Assembly: GCF_004346205.1 (NCBI RefSeq)
Contig: NZ_SMAM01000004.1
Coordinates: 124,001 to 188,000, forward strand
Length of the DNA stretch: 64,000 nucleotides
Direction: 5' to 3'
DNA from: Bibersteinia trehalosi
GTDB lineage: Bacteria > Pseudomonadota > Gammaproteobacteria > Enterobacterales > Pasteurellaceae
This document shows positions 52,447 through 62,153 of the stretch, piece after piece. How positions within the stretch are numbered: position 1 is the stretch's first letter; each line of letters begins with the position of its first letter. The notes beneath the pieces are model-generated. The model was given only the letters and a program-made list of their open reading frames with translations. It searched no databases and was not told where the DNA came from. A program made the position numbers and the translations under genes.

Positions 52447-53040
52447 TTATAAATACTGGCTTAAAATAGCAGCAAGTTTTTCATAGCCTTGCTCAGTAAA
52501 GTGTAAACCATCATGGCAGAGCGCAAGATCAAGTTTGCCTTCTGCATTACTAAATTGTGCCCAAGTACGGATATAACCAATGTCTGTTGGGCAGTGTTCG
52601 GCAAAATAGTGATTTAGTTGCAAAATAGCGGGGTTGTCCGTTGTGGCAATATTATTCACAGGCGTTGCTTCAAGCAGAAAATAGCGAGAATGGGGGGCGA
52701 TTTGGCGTAAATTTGCCACGATCTCTTCAATCCAAGCCAATACTTGTTTAGGCGAATAATCAGGCTCTTTGACAATATCGTTCACCCCTAAAAAGATAAA
52801 TACGGTTTTACCCAGCGAGCGAATGCGCTGAGGTTTGATAATTACATCAAGATATTGGCGGGTACTTGTGCCAGAAAGCCCCAGATTTGCTACCGATTGC
52901 CCGTTTAAAGATGGTGTACCGGCTGGCATATCGCTCCACATATCAAATAGCGAATGCCCAATAAGGGAAACCTCTGCCTGTTTTTCAAATTCAGCTTGTT
53001 TACTTTGATAACGCTGGAAAATAGCTTGATCGGTGAGCAT
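52447..53040 (-). CDS. SGNH/GDSL-type hydrolase
   Basis: A 197-residue esterase-like protein. Block I is GHSLFDMW (catalytic Ser), block II SVANLGLSGTST, block III GVND, and block V DGLHFTEQGY (Asp/His). No signal peptide, so cytoplasmic. Substrate unknown; acyl ester or sialic-acid-type deacetylation is possible in the family. Shares its strand with ubiC and murI. Confidence 0.9.
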   Translation of the reverse strand: MLTDQAIFQRYQSKQAEFEKQAEVSLIGHSLFDMWSDMPAGTPSLNGQSVANLGLSGTSTRQYLDVIIKPQRIRSLGKTVFIFLGVNDIVKEPDYSPKQVLAWIEEIVANLRQIAPHSRYFLLEATPVNNIATTDNPAILQLNHYFAEHCPTDIGYIRTWAQFSNAEGKLDLALCHDGLHFTEQGYEKLAAILSQYL

Positions 53041-53080
53041 AGTTGCACCTTGTAATGGAAATGAACATTCAGATCATAAC

Positions 53081-53130
53081 AAACCAGCGGTCAATTTTGC
53101 AGAAAAAATTGCAAAATTGACCGCTGGTTT
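53081..53130. terminator. Perfect palindrome with variant uptake-signal arms
   Basis: AAACCAGCGGTCAATTTTGC and GCAAAATTGACCGCTGGTTT are perfect inverted repeats around a 10-base loop, downstream of udp. The core is CCAGCGGT rather than CAAGCGGT in both arms, indicating a paired change. Acts as a udp terminator with following T run. Confidence 0.85.
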
Positions 53131-53153
53131 GCTTTTTTTATTTTAGCTTGAGA

Positions 53154-53915
53154 TTATTCGCTTGCCAATTTTCCTGCCGCTTCAACGACAACAGTGACAG
53201 CTTTGTCTTCTGTATCTTTCATCGTTTCTTCATTCGGGATTTCTTGTTGTGTACGATTAACGATCACACCTGCAACCATACCCGCTTTTAAGCCTAGGGC
53301 AGAACACATAGTAAATAAGGTGGCAGATTCCATTTCAAAGTTCATTACACCCAACTCTTGCCACTGTTTGAGTGAACCTTGGAAACGGCGGGTAACGCGA
53401 CCTGTATAAGTGTCGTAACGTTCTTGACCAGGGTAGAAAGTGTCACTTGAGGCGGTAATGCCCACATAAGGTTTGACACCGTGTTTTTGTGCCGCATCAA
53501 ACAGCGTTGTAGTGCAGTGGAAATCAGCTACCGCAGGGAATTCTAACGGAGCAAAGTGTTGGCTCGCGCCGTCAAGCCGCACCGCACCAGTGGTAATGAG
53601 AATATCGCCAACATTAATATGCTCTTGGATTGCGCCTGTAGTGCCGATACGTAAGAAGGTGCGAATACCCAATTGCGCAAGCTCTTCAACGCAGATAGAA
53701 ACTGATGGGCCACCGATACCTGTTGAACAGACCACAATCGGTTTGCCATTAACATAGCCTAGCCATGAGGTAAATTCACGGGTAGAGACTAAAAATTCTG
53801 GATTATCCATCTTAGCGGCGATACGTTCGCTTCTTGCAGGATCACCTGGGACGATGGCAACAGTAGCGCCTTTTAACATCGCTTTAGTTAGGCCTAAGTG
53901 AAATACTTCTGACAT
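53154..53915 (-). CDS. udp: Uridine phosphorylase
   Basis: A 253-residue nucleoside phosphorylase (start [14 protein letters not shown], 53915). Phosphate-binding [12 protein letters not shown], the catalytic-region [16 protein letters not shown], and [13 protein letters not shown] are diagnostic. It splits uridine to uracil and ribose-1-phosphate. Single gene with the palindromic terminator downstream and a divergent receptor gene upstream. Confidence 0.96.
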   Translation of the reverse strand: MSEVFHLGLTKAMLKGATVAIVPGDPARSERIAAKMDNPEFLVSTREFTSWLGYVNGKPIVVCSTGIGGPSVSICVEELAQLGIRTFLRIGTTGAIQEHINVGDILITTGAVRLDGASQHFAPLEFPAVADFHCTTTLFDAAQKHGVKPYVGITASSDTFYPGQERYDTYTGRVTRRFQGSLKQWQELGVMNFEMESATLFTMCSALGLKAGMVAGVIVNRTQQEIPNEETMKDTEDKAVTVVVEAAGKLASE

Positions 53916-54061
53916 TTTTAACTCCTTAATTGAGTGATGACTTGCGTTGAGATTGTCGCAATACAAGCGGTGAATAAGCAATGATTTTTTGCAAAGAATT
54001 TCGGATTTTGTGAAGTTGATCAAAAGGAAACGGTTGCGGTTTCAGGCTTATTTTTGTTAAA

Positions 54062-54082
54062 TTAATAAAAATCGTTATCAAT
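54062..54082 (+). promoter_or_regulatory. Possible Fur box upstream of the haem receptor gene
   Basis: TTAATAAAAATCGTTATCAAT ends about ten bases before the ribosome-binding site AAGGAAAGG. The right half GTTATCA fits the Fur palindrome; the left half is weak. Consistent with iron-repressed expression of a receptor. Confidence 0.4.
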
Positions 54083-54093
54083 AAGGAAAGGTT

Positions 54094-56376
54094 ATGATGC
54101 AATTACATACTCATTTTATGCCAAGTAAAGCGGCAATGTTAGTGGTGCTAGCTTGTGCACCGGCTTGGGCACAGCAGATTCAAAACGTGGCAGTGCTGGA
54201 TGAGGTCAATGTTATCGCTTTAGAGATCAGCGATACGCTTGTCAATACTACTGTTAAGCAGAAGGAGCTCCAACAAAAACAGGCACATGATATTAAAACG
54301 TTATTTAAAAACAAAATGGATGTATATGGTACGCAGGCGCAGATGACGCGTGCCAGTGAAGGCGTCAATATTCGTGGCTTGCAAGGTAATCGTGTGACAA
54401 CGACAGTCGATGATATTCCATTACCAGAAACGCAAGAAGCTAAACATTTTATGGCGTATGGCTCAGAATTTGGGCGTGGTGATTATATTGAAGTGACGGG
54501 GTTACGCGGTACAGCAGTGCAGTATGCCGGCTCAGCAAATAGTTTATCGGGCAGTGTAAACTTTGCCACACTCAACCCTGCTGATTTACTTAAGGATAAG
54601 ACGTACGGTGGCTTTGCAGGTACGGGCTACAACAGTGTAGATAATTCTGTATATGGTACGCTTGGTGGAGCCGTTGCGCTGGGCGATTATCAAGGAATGT
54701 TGATGACAACGTTACGCGATGGCGATCAGACCATTAACCAAGGTAAAGATCGTGGAATCGGTGATAGCCGTACCGAGCCTAACCCTGCTGAATCAAAAAG
54801 CCAGTATGTGCTAACAAAACACCATTATAAATTTAATGATCAGCACACATTGCGTTTGGCTTTTGAACATTTGCATAAGAAAGTCGATACCAATTTGTTA
54901 GCGCAGACAGGGACAAGCATTGACTCTGGTAGTGGCACTCAACTGTATGGTACGAGCAATGATAAAGTTACCCGTAATCGAATTTCGTTAGGGCACGATT
55001 ATAGTAATGATGAGGGCTGGTTGCAGACTGCGACTAACCAAATTTATTATCAGTCAGCGCATACGGAAAATGAACGTTTCCGCCAAGGTAGCAGAAATTA
55101 TCGTCAAGAGCATACCACATCAGGGCATAAAACCTTTGGTTTTAATAGTGATTTAATGAGCTACATTGATGGCAACGTGCCGCAGGTATTACGTTATGGC
55201 GTGAGCTACAACCATACCCAAGCAACGAACCACTTGCGTTATGAGCGCCCTGCTTATATGAGTTTAACAACAGGTAATGCTTATTTTGACGGCAGGCCAA
55301 CTGCGGATACGAGCCAAGATAAGTTCACAGCATATCTTGAAGACGAAATTGGATTTGGTACTTTATTTGTGACACCACAAATTGGTTTTGTACATTATCG
55401 TATTCGCCCAAAAGCCGCTGATCAATCTCAGGTTGAAGAATTTAGCCCGCGCAAACAGCGTGCCTCGAAATTTACCCCAAAAATCAGCTTAGAATGGCGA
55501 GCTAGCCCTGAGTTTAATCCGTATTTACAATATTCACGTGGTGTTCGTACACCATCGCCACAACAGCTTACCTCATATTTCTTTGAAAACCCAACTTACA
55601 GCTATTATATGCCAGCATTAGGCAGAATGGTAACAGGCTCTAGGACGGTGGCGGTTATTGGAAATCCAAATTTAAAAGCGGAAACGGCGGATAATTTCGA
55701 AATTGGTGTGAAGGGGAAATCGGCTGATCTGGAATATTTGCTGACGGGCTACTATAACCATTATAAAAACTTTATTGATTGGCAAGCTGATAGCTCGCTA
55801 GGTTGTATGAGTGGTTGTAAATATACTAGCTTTGTACAATATCAAAACCTCGATAAAGCCAAGGTGTACGGCATTACCTTTGATGCAAAATGGCAATTCT
55901 ATGCGGATTATTACCTGATTGGTGGACTTGCCTATATGCGTGGTAAAGCCGAGAACCATGGAGAAAAGACACCAATTAACAGCGTACAGCCACTGAAAAC
56001 AAAACTGGGGCTTAGCTATGAAAGTGAGACATTTGGTGCCAATGTACTCTGGAGCTATTCTCGTGGTAAGGCTGATAAGGATATTGAACAGTCCTCAAGC
56101 TATCTTTATAACCCAAGCGGTAGCTACAGTTTGGTGGATATTGGCGCTTATATTCGCCCAGTGAAAAATTTAACTATCAGTGCAAACTTAAATAATGTGT
56201 TTAATAAGAAATATTGGAATTGGAATGATATTTCCTATCTTGCACTATTAAGCAAAGCCAGTGTAGATCAAGGACGTGGCACGAATGGGATTCCGCTTGC
56301 TATCACAGCAAGTAATGCCGATCGTTATAGTGCGCCAGGACGAAACTTTAATGTGGGCATCCGCTACGAGTTTTAA
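54094..56376 (+). CDS. TonB-dependent haem/haemoglobin receptor
   Basis: A 760-residue outer-membrane receptor. After a signal peptide (ends AWAQ) the plug domain shows the TonB-box-like region near VNVIAL and the signature ASEGVNIRGLQGNRVTTTVDD. A 22-stranded barrel follows, with NPNLKAETADNFEIGVKG and NLNNVFNKKYWNWNDISYL, typical of HmbR/HemR-type haemoglobin receptors, ending in the aromatic YEF. It imports haem iron with TonB-ExbBD energy. The ATG pair at 54094/54097 follows a clear ribosome-binding site and a Fur-like site. Confidence 0.88.
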   Translation: MMQLHTHFMPSKAAMLVVLACAPAWAQQIQNVAVLDEVNVIALEISDTLVNTTVKQKELQQKQAHDIKTLFKNKMDVYGTQAQMTRASEGVNIRGLQGNRVTTTVDDIPLPETQEAKHFMAYGSEFGRGDYIEVTGLRGTAVQYAGSANSLSGSVNFATLNPADLLKDKTYGGFAGTGYNSVDNSVYGTLGGAVALGDYQGMLMTTLRDGDQTINQGKDRGIGDSRTEPNPAESKSQYVLTKHHYKFNDQHTLRLAFEHLHKKVDTNLLAQTGTSIDSGSGTQLYGTSNDKVTRNRISLGHDYSNDEGWLQTATNQIYYQSAHTENERFRQGSRNYRQEHTTSGHKTFGFNSDLMSYIDGNVPQVLRYGVSYNHTQATNHLRYERPAYMSLTTGNAYFDGRPTADTSQDKFTAYLEDEIGFGTLFVTPQIGFVHYRIRPKAADQSQVEEFSPRKQRASKFTPKISLEWRASPEFNPYLQYSRGVRTPSPQQLTSYFFENPTYSYYMPALGRMVTGSRTVAVIGNPNLKAETADNFEIGVKGKSADLEYLLTGYYNHYKNFIDWQADSSLGCMSGCKYTSFVQYQNLDKAKVYGITFDAKWQFYADYYLIGGLAYMRGKAENHGEKTPINSVQPLKTKLGLSYESETFGANVLWSYSRGKADKDIEQSSSYLYNPSGSYSLVDIGAYIRPVKNLTISANLNNVFNKKYWNWNDISYLALLSKASVDQGRGTNGIPLAITASNADRYSAPGRNFNVGIRYEF

Positions 56377-56388
56377 TTAATAGCTGAG

Positions 56389-56434
56389 ACAAGCAGTGGA
56401 TTTTGCATATTTTTCTGCAAAATCCACCGCTTGT
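56389..56434. terminator. Inverted uptake-signal-like terminator
   Basis: ACAAGCAGTGGATTTTGCA and TGCAAAATCCACCGCTTGT pair nearly perfectly (A-C mismatch in the core) between the convergent receptor and MBL genes. Confidence 0.8.
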
Positions 56435-56447
56435 TTGTTGAATAATA

Positions 56448-57302
56448 TTAGTATTTTAACACTTCACTCTCATTCGGCACGGCAACACGGTTTTCAAACG
56501 CTTTACCTTTGATAAATTCACGCATATCCGCTTTGCTAACGGTGCCGTGATTAACCGTATCCATATGCACGGTAATGATATTGGCTTTTGGCATGGTTTC
56601 AGCCATTTTTGCCACATCGTTGGTATCCATAATAATGCCCGCTGGCTCAAAATTCTCTAATTCTGCTCCGCCAGTATTCATCACAACGACCTCTGGATTA
56701 TATTGTTTTAATGCTGTTTCCACTTCACCATTCCAAACGGTATCGCCCACGATATAAAGTGTTTTTTCATTCTCAGTTTGGAACACCACGCCCATCGCTT
56801 CGCCCAAAAGTTCCGCTAACATTGGGTTAGCATACATTTCATCAGTACCGTGCTGACCGCCAGTTTTAGATAATTTCACATTTTTAAACGGGGTGTTTTT
56901 GCCGACGACTCGCACATCTTTAAAGCCTTGTGCACGAATGATTTTAGCGTCATTGGCATCTTGTACAAAAATTGGCAAGTCTTTGCTAATTAGCTCTTGT
57001 GCGGCTTTATCCCAGTGATCATCGTGGGTGTGGGTAACAATTACCGCATCCACGCCTTTCAATACACTTTCCACAGGCTCGGCAAGCGCAATTAACGGAT
57101 TGCGTAACTGGCTATTTGGTGTGCCTGCAAAGCCTTCATATGCCCCTTTTTCGGCTAAATAAGGATCAACTAAGAAAGTCGCATCACCATATTGAATTTT
57201 AGCCGTCGCATTGCGGATATGCTGATAGCTGATCTCGGCATTTGCCGTTGCAGAAATGATTGAACCTAAGCTTAAAGCGGTAATCAGTGCCTTTAATTTC
57301 AT
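56448..57302 (-). CDS. Exported MBL-fold metallohydrolase
   Basis: A 284-residue protein starting MKLKALITALSLG (57302) with a signal peptide cleaved near ATANAE. It has the metallo-beta-lactamase motif VTHTHDDHWD (HxHxDH), and further metal ligands GGQHGTDE and VGDTVW. Similar proteins are of the UlaG-like/beta-lactamase superfamily; substrate unknown. Divergent from a GlxA-like regulator, with about 140 bp between starts. Confidence 0.87.
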   Translation of the reverse strand: MKLKALITALSLGSIISATANAEISYQHIRNATAKIQYGDATFLVDPYLAEKGAYEGFAGTPNSQLRNPLIALAEPVESVLKGVDAVIVTHTHDDHWDKAAQELISKDLPIFVQDANDAKIIRAQGFKDVRVVGKNTPFKNVKLSKTGGQHGTDEMYANPMLAELLGEAMGVVFQTENEKTLYIVGDTVWNGEVETALKQYNPEVVVMNTGGAELENFEPAGIIMDTNDVAKMAETMPKANIITVHMDTVNHGTVSKADMREFIKGKAFENRVAVPNESEVLKY

Positions 57303-57442
57303 TGAAAATTCCTTTGTAAAAAATTGAGAAAAATAGATCGCTTGTGACGATGTGTGCATTATTTCAAACAATAACAAACAAAAAAATTGACTTTAAAGGC
57401 AATAAACGAAAGAATTGGGTCAAAAATTTTCTGGAAACAAAG

Positions 57443-58390
57443 ATGAATCTCCCCAAAATCGCCCTAGTCCTTTACCCCGAGTTTAATCCGTTGGTTTTTA
57501 TTCCGCCGCAAATGATTTTTACGATGGAATTAGAAGGTGAACCATTGTTTGAGTGTAAAACTGTGGCAGAAAATCGCTCGCAAGCGGTGGGAATGGGCGG
57601 AAAAATTGCCATTTGTGCTGATGCTGATCTCAGTTGGGCGGAAGAAGCGGATTTAATTGTGATCGCTGGTTGGACAGATTTGGATACGCCACCTTCGGCT
57701 GCGTTAAAAAAATTACTGCAACAACGCTATCAACAAGGGGCGACGATTGTTGGATTGTGTTACGGCACTTACGCCCTTGCTTATGCTGGATTGTTAGATG
57801 GTAAAACAGCATCAACCCATTGGCTTGCCGAGCCTGATTTTGCCCAGCGTTTTCCGCAAATTCAGTTAGATATGAATGCATTGTATGTGGAACAAGATAA
57901 TCTCATCACCTCCGCAGGGTCAATGGCTGGGGTGGATTGTTGTTTGGCGATTGTGCGGAAATTTTATGGGGTAAAAATCAGTAATCGCTTGGCTCGTTTG
58001 CTGGTTTCTGCCCCCCATCGTGAAGGCGGGCAAGCGCAGTTTATTGAACAACCTATCGCTCAACGTACCAATAATCAGAATATCAATGAATTGTTGGCGT
58101 ATTTACGGGAAAACTTGGCACATTCCCACAGCATTGATGAACTGGCTACTAAATTAGCCATGAGTCGCAGCACTTTTACCCGCCATTTTCGCAAAGCAAC
58201 GGGCATGGCGGTCGGGCAGTGGCTGATTGAAGCACGCCTACAACGTGGGCGAGAGTTGTTAGAAAGCAGTGATTTGAGTATTGAACAAATTTCAGCGGAA
58301 ATCGGTTTCCATACGGCGGTGTCATTTCGGCAACATTTTAAAGCCAAACATTGCGTCAGCCCGAATCAGTGGCGGAATAGTTTTGCTTAA
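57443..58390 (+). CDS. GlxA-type transcriptional regulator (DJ-1/PfpI plus AraC)
   Basis: A 315-residue regulator, start MNLPKIALVLYPEF (57443). The N-terminal DJ-1/PfpI domain has the nucleophile elbow GLCYGTYALAYAG. The C-terminal AraC domain carries two helix-turn-helix motifs (HSIDELATKLAMSRSTFTRH and SIEQISAEIGFHTAVSFRQH). It probably controls the divergent MBL-fold gene; the effector is unknown. Confidence 0.9.
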   Translation: MNLPKIALVLYPEFNPLVFIPPQMIFTMELEGEPLFECKTVAENRSQAVGMGGKIAICADADLSWAEEADLIVIAGWTDLDTPPSAALKKLLQQRYQQGATIVGLCYGTYALAYAGLLDGKTASTHWLAEPDFAQRFPQIQLDMNALYVEQDNLITSAGSMAGVDCCLAIVRKFYGVKISNRLARLLVSAPHREGGQAQFIEQPIAQRTNNQNINELLAYLRENLAHSHSIDELATKLAMSRSTFTRHFRKATGMAVGQWLIEARLQRGRELLESSDLSIEQISAEIGFHTAVSFRQHFKAKHCVSPNQWRNSFA

Positions 58391-58459
58391 GCAAAATAGA
58401 TTCACAAATCTAAATTTATAGATATAATCAGGTGGTTTTTAATTTAATGAGGAAAGCAT

Positions 58460-59497
58460 ATGAAACTCTCGTTACTTAATCTTGTGCCAGTGCGAGAAGG
58501 TCAAGATTATCATGCCGCTATAGCATCAATGGTGCGTCTTGCGCAACATGCAGAAAAATTAGGGTTAGAGCGTTATTGGATTGCAGAGCATCATAATATG
58601 AAAAATCTTGCTAGTTCTGCGACTGCGTTGTTAATTCAACATACTCTTGCCAATACTCAGACCTTAAAAGTCGGCTCTGGTGGTGTGATGCTGCCTAATC
58701 ATAGCCCTTACATTGTGGCTGAACAGTATGGTACGTTGGCCACACTCTACCCAAATCGTGTGCAAGTTGGTTTAGGGCGAGCGCTGGGAACGGATATGCA
58801 AACGGCTTTTGCATTACGCAAAAATCGTCAGCATGCGGATTTTGCGACAGAAATCGCAGAACTCAAAGGCTATTTTGAAAATACCAATGAGGTTTCAGCT
58901 TACCCTGCTGCGGGAATGGATTTACCTTTTTATATTTTAGGTTCAAGCACGGAAAGTGCCTTTTTAGCTGCTGAATTAGGTCTTCCATATGCTTTTGCTT
59001 CACACTTTGCACCACGCATGCTTGAGATGGCCGTTGAGATTTATCGTTCGCATTTCAAACCGTCAGAAGTGTTAGCTCAGCCATATGTGATTATCGGCGT
59101 GAATGCTATTATTGGCGAAAGTGATAAAGAAGCTGAGCAGCTTGCCACAACGCAAACGCAATTTTTTATGAACGTGGTAACCAACGGGCAGCAACCATTA
59201 CAACCTCCGTTGGAAAATGATAATGCTGCTTGGCAGCAAAAATATGCTGGGCGTAATACGCATTTTGGCCCGTTAGAATTAGCTACAATCCCAGCTTACT
59301 ATGAAGGACGTGCTGTAGTGGAGCAGATGACAGCATGTTCTCTGATTGGTAGCAAAGAAAGTGTTGCACAGCAATTAAAAGCACTTAAAGCGCGGGTAAA
59401 TTTTGATGAAATTATGGCGGTAAGCTATATTTTTGACGAAGAAAAACAATTCCGTAGCTATAGCTGGCTAAAAGAAATTGTTGAGCTGGCAGAGTAA
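58460..59497 (+). CDS. LLM-class flavin-dependent oxidoreductase
   Basis: A 345-residue luciferase-like monooxygenase of the group lacking known substrate (YhbW-like). Family features are ERYWIAEHHNMKNLASSA, GSGGVMLPNHSPYIVAEQYGTL and VGLGRALG. Uses reduced FMN, so the FMN reductase elsewhere in the window could supply it. Own ribosome-binding site (GAGGAAAGC). Single gene. Confidence 0.88.
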   Translation: MKLSLLNLVPVREGQDYHAAIASMVRLAQHAEKLGLERYWIAEHHNMKNLASSATALLIQHTLANTQTLKVGSGGVMLPNHSPYIVAEQYGTLATLYPNRVQVGLGRALGTDMQTAFALRKNRQHADFATEIAELKGYFENTNEVSAYPAAGMDLPFYILGSSTESAFLAAELGLPYAFASHFAPRMLEMAVEIYRSHFKPSEVLAQPYVIIGVNAIIGESDKEAEQLATTQTQFFMNVVTNGQQPLQPPLENDNAAWQQKYAGRNTHFGPLELATIPAYYEGRAVVEQMTACSLIGSKESVAQQLKALKARVNFDEIMAVSYIFDEEKQFRSYSWLKEIVELAE

Positions 59498-59594
59498 TTG
59501 CACTATTTGAAACATCAACACGCCCTAATATTAAGCGCTCTATTTTCGCGGTTTGCAAAAAATCGTTGAAAATGGGGCGCTTGCTTGTTTCTGC

Positions 59595-60353
59595 TTATGG
59601 CGTTTGTACAAACTGAATTAACATTTGTGCGAACGCATGCGGATTTGCTTGATGAGTGTTGTGCCCAGCCTGTTCAATCAGTTGATAATGTAGCTGATAT
59701 TGTGTTGCCATCTGGCGGAATTTTTGATCTTTTTCACCAATCACAAAACAATATTTTACTTGTGCAGGTGGTAGCAGTAGTGGCTGTTTGGCTAGGCTGG
59801 TAGCGCGTAGCATCTGCGCAATGAGTTTGCCGTCATTCTTTTGCCGCTTTTGTAGAAATTCTGCCCGCTTGCGGGCATCGAGATCGGCAAAGACAGCTTG
59901 CTGATACCAATCTTTTAGCACCTGCTCTATCGGCTCATATTGAAAGCGTTTTGCCCACTCATTGTCATTTTGCCAGCGGCGTTGGCGTGCTTGTTGGCTG
60001 GCTAAGCCGACATTTGCCCCTTCTAGCAATGCGCCTTGTAAATGAGGATTATGCATATGGCAGAGGTAATCCAGCGCCAGTCGTCCACCGAGTGAGTAAC
60101 CCACAAGGTAGAAAGGCTGATTGCCAAGGCAATGTTGTAGTGTTTGATGCAGTTGCTGACGAACCTCAGCAAAGCTACGGCATGCAATATTTGCACTGTG
60201 GTGGTGAAACGGCAGATCAATGGCAAGCGGGCGAATTTCAGAGATATTTTGCAAAACGGAAAAAACCTCAGCCCAGTCTTCACGAGAACCGAGTAGGCCG
60301 TGTAAAAAAACCACTGGCGTGCCATGCGCCGCCAACCATTGATACGCAAGCAT
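59595..60353 (-). CDS. menH: SHCHC synthase MenH
   Basis: A 252-residue alpha/beta hydrolase. The nucleophile elbow is VGYSLGGRLALDY, with FLHGLLGSREDW for the oxyanion side and GHNTHQANP for the histidine. In menaquinone synthesis it forms 2-succinyl-6-hydroxy-2,4-cyclohexadiene-1-carboxylate from the MenD product. Start overlaps the menD stop (TAATG), so the two are coupled. Confidence 0.93.
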   Translation of the reverse strand: MLAYQWLAAHGTPVVFLHGLLGSREDWAEVFSVLQNISEIRPLAIDLPFHHHSANIACRSFAEVRQQLHQTLQHCLGNQPFYLVGYSLGGRLALDYLCHMHNPHLQGALLEGANVGLASQQARQRRWQNDNEWAKRFQYEPIEQVLKDWYQQAVFADLDARKRAEFLQKRQKNDGKLIAQMLRATSLAKQPLLLPPAQVKYCFVIGEKDQKFRQMATQYQLHYQLIEQAGHNTHQANPHAFAQMLIQFVQTP

Positions 60354-62062
60354 TAGTCTATGGACGCTCGAGAAATTTGTTCAAGTAAGGATTTATATAG
60401 ACTGCTTCCTTCTTGATCGTTTACTTTTACCTCCACAATCGTCACCCCTTTACGTGCATATGCTTGTTTTAATTTTGTGCCTAAATCTGCCCAAGTGTAG
60501 GGACGCAGATATTCTAAACCAAACATGGTTGCAATTTGAGAAAACTCTAAATTATGCGAGAGACGATAGAATTTATCTTTGGCGCTTGGTTCGACTGGCA
60601 GCATATCAAAAATCGCCCCGCCGTTGTTGTTGATAACAAACAGAATAGTCGGTTGGCTGATTTGACGTAATAGAGCCACAGAGTTGAGATCATGCAGCGC
60701 TGAAACATCGCCAATCACGGCAATGGTTGGTAAGCCGTTACCTTTTGCAATCCCTGCTATAGTTGCAATTAAGCCATCAATACCACTTGCGCCGCGGTTG
60801 GTATAAATAGCTTGCCCTTCGGGTAATTTGCATAAAGCATCAACTAAGCGTACGAATAAGCTGTTACCTAAGAATAAATTGCTATTCGGTGGTAAGACTC
60901 GCTCAATATGGTGTGCAAGTGAAGCTTCATTCAAATTGCCTCCAACCTGTTGCTCAATAAAGGTTTCACAGAAGTTAGATAATGCCAATGGCTCAAGCAA
61001 CCAAGGTTTCTGGCGTAATGGTGGGTGTACACGCGTAAAATGGTGTGCTTTAGCAATAAAACGGGTTTGATGATGAGCAAATTGATTGAGGTAATCTTGG
61101 CTTTCATCCACCAACCAAAATTCGCCTTTAAAGTGTTCTAGAAATTGATTGACACGTTTGCTGACAATTTGTGAGCCAAATTGGATTACAATATCAGCCT
61201 GTAGTAAACGTTGCTCAACAGTTTTATTTGAAAGCCAAATATCCGCATAAGGTAGAGTGGCTTCAATACCGGATTGAACATCACTAATTAAGCACCAACC
61301 AAGGGTTTCTGCCCATTTTGCCAATCCCATTCCTTGCTCTAATGGCAGTTTACCTACAACGACAACACCACGTTTCGTGCGCCAGTAGTCCCAATTTTCA
61401 TGCATAAGCACATCTTGTTGGGTGGGTTGATGATCGAGCCATTTTGCCTGAGGTTGGCTAAGCCAACGTGTAATTGGCGCAAGCCATGCATCACTGCCAA
61501 TCACTTCTTCATTGGCGTTATACAATGGTTCTGCAAATGGTACATTAATATGCACAACCCCTTTTTGATTGGCTTGTTGGCCACAAACTTGTTCTACGCT
61601 TGCAACTAACCAATTTGCACTAAACACTTGGCTCGGTTTAGGTAAATTGAGGCTGGCAACTGGGTATTTTGCAAAAATATGCTGTTGCTCAATCGCTTGA
61701 TTAGCTCCGCAACCAATTAATTCTGGCGGACGGTCTGCGGTTAGAACGATCAGGTTATGATGCGTGATTGATGCTTCTATTACCGCTGGCAATAAATTGG
61801 CTACAGCAGTGCCAGAGGTGACAATAATGGCAACGGGATCTTGCGTTGCTTTTGCCAAACCGAGTGCGAAAAAGCCGAGCCCACGTTCATCAAAATGGCT
61901 GTGGCATTCAGCAATACCTTGCTTTTGTAAATGCAAGGCTTCTAAAGTTAATGGGGTAGAACGTGAACCGGGAGCGATACAGAAATGCTTAACACCATAA
62001 CGGGTTACTGCATTTAAAATTACTCTTGCCCAAGTTCGGTTAAAAGTTACTGTGTTGTTCAT
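60353..62062 (-). CDS. menD: SEPHCHC synthase MenD
   Basis: A 569-residue thiamine-diphosphate enzyme that joins 2-oxoglutarate and isochorismate in menaquinone synthesis. The N-terminal glutamate motif region is CIAPGSRSTPLTLEAL, and the ThDP-binding GDVSALHDLNSVALLRQ with NNNGGAIFDMLP is in the C-terminal domain. Length equals the family. Menaquinone supports the anaerobic respiration typical of Pasteurellaceae. Confidence 0.96.
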   Translation of the reverse strand: MNNTVTFNRTWARVILNAVTRYGVKHFCIAPGSRSTPLTLEALHLQKQGIAECHSHFDERGLGFFALGLAKATQDPVAIIVTSGTAVANLLPAVIEASITHHNLIVLTADRPPELIGCGANQAIEQQHIFAKYPVASLNLPKPSQVFSANWLVASVEQVCGQQANQKGVVHINVPFAEPLYNANEEVIGSDAWLAPITRWLSQPQAKWLDHQPTQQDVLMHENWDYWRTKRGVVVVGKLPLEQGMGLAKWAETLGWCLISDVQSGIEATLPYADIWLSNKTVEQRLLQADIVIQFGSQIVSKRVNQFLEHFKGEFWLVDESQDYLNQFAHHQTRFIAKAHHFTRVHPPLRQKPWLLEPLALSNFCETFIEQQVGGNLNEASLAHHIERVLPPNSNLFLGNSLFVRLVDALCKLPEGQAIYTNRGASGIDGLIATIAGIAKGNGLPTIAVIGDVSALHDLNSVALLRQISQPTILFVINNNGGAIFDMLPVEPSAKDKFYRLSHNLEFSQIATMFGLEYLRPYTWADLGTKLKQAYARKGVTIVEVKVNDQEGSSLYKSLLEQISRASID

Positions 62063-62102
62063 TGTTGCTCTCTATTTCAGATAAACTGCTCAATCGGCAG
62101 TG

Positions 62103-62148
62103 ACAAGCGGTATGATTTTGCAAAAAAATAAGCAAATTAGACCGCTTG
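62103..62148. terminator. Imperfect inverted uptake-signal pair
   Basis: ACAAGCGGTATGATTTTGC and its near-inverse ending GACCGCTTGG flank a short loop just beyond the hemL stop, on the minus strand. Probably a terminator for hemL. Confidence 0.65.
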
Positions 62149-62153
62149 GTTAA

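Noticed and set aside
61400-62000. Plus-strand ORFs opposite menD
   Set aside because: Shadow frames of menD; their protein text is that of reversed coding sequence.
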